Part shown: piece by piece, positions 45,932 through 46,067 of the stretch
How positions within the stretch are numbered: position 1 is the first letter of the stretch
Layout of the letters: each line of letters starts with the position of its first letter
From: Cohaesibacter sp.
GTDB taxonomy: Bacteria; Pseudomonadota; Alphaproteobacteria; Rhizobiales; Cohaesibacteraceae
DNA: 46,067 nt
Direction: 5' to 3'
NCBI GenBank assembly: GCA_025210795.1
Contig: JAOAQZ010000033.1
Coordinates: 1 to 46,067 of the forward strand
Notes under the pieces: generated by a model
Database searches by the model: none
Told to the model about the DNA's origin: nothing
The model's input: the letters and a program-made list of their open reading frames with translations, nothing else
Position numbers and translations under genes: made by a program

Positions 45932-46067
45932 TTATTCGACGATTGCACCAACGATGCCGGCACCTACGGTACGGCCACCTTCGCGGATAGCGAAGCGCAG
46001 CTTTTCTTCCATAGCGATTGGCACGATCAGCTCAACATTCATTTCAACGTTATCGCCAGGCATAACC
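45932..46067 (-). CDS. tuf: Elongation factor Tu, C-terminal end only (cut by window edge)
   Basis: The last 45 or so codons of EF-Tu are visible: [20 protein letters not shown], then [15 protein letters not shown] and a TAA stop. This is the end of domain III. The rest lies beyond the right edge. tuf immediately before rpsJ is the usual str-S10 junction. Confidence 0.97.
   Translation of the reverse strand, partial: VMPGDNVEMNVELIVPIAMEEKLRFAIREGGRTVGAGIVGAIVE

Overview
The window looks like chromosomal DNA of a marine, facultatively denitrifying alphaproteobacterium, most likely Rhodospirillales-like. The clues are the S10-spc-alpha ribosomal gene order with secY and a short adenylate kinase, an ATP12-type chaperone, the protease/rarA/crcB/rluC block directly after rplQ, and a DMSP lyase of the DddP family. 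The genus cannot be fixed from the sequence alone. Base composition looks roughly balanced throughout, and I saw no insertion sequence, prophage, CRISPR array or integron.

Positions 1-9000 hold catabolic and transport genes. They include the 5' part of mccB (leucine degradation), a rhodanese, a very small membrane-protein ORF with its own terminator, a DUF599 membrane protein and a DMT exporter. A reverse-strand unit follows: a LiuR-like MerR regulator, a hotdog thioesterase and isovaleryl-CoA dehydrogenase. A VOC-fold protein and the magnesium transporter mgtE complete this part.

Positions 9000-17300 are the accessory core. nirS encodes cytochrome cd1 nitrite reductase. Next to it lie a six-haem NapC/NirT-type cytochrome fused to an ethylbenzene-dehydrogenase-like haem domain, and an exported type-1-copper cupredoxin with a small membrane-anchored partner. 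nirS and the hexahaem gene each end in their own terminator, and nirS carries a good Nnr/FNR box. None of the haem d1 biosynthesis genes is present here. A DEAD-box helicase and dddP follow; dddP has a palindrome set exactly between its -35 and -10.

Positions 17500-25600 hold tRNA-Leu(GAG), an orphan FliN-like protein, lipB, an orphan Flp pilin behind a perfect FNR-type box, pccA, the folate genes folP-folB-folK, a small potassium channel and pccB. PccAB could consume propionyl-CoA from amino acids, odd-chain acids or DMSP-derived acrylate.

Positions 25700-31500 hold a reverse-strand operon: Do-like protease, rarA, crcB, rluC, HAD phosphatase and ATP12. Positions 31700-46067 are a nearly complete ribosomal protein supercluster on the reverse strand, from tuf (partial, at the right edge) through rpsJ to rplQ, closed by a strong terminator. 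An internal promoter and a structured leader sit before rpsM.
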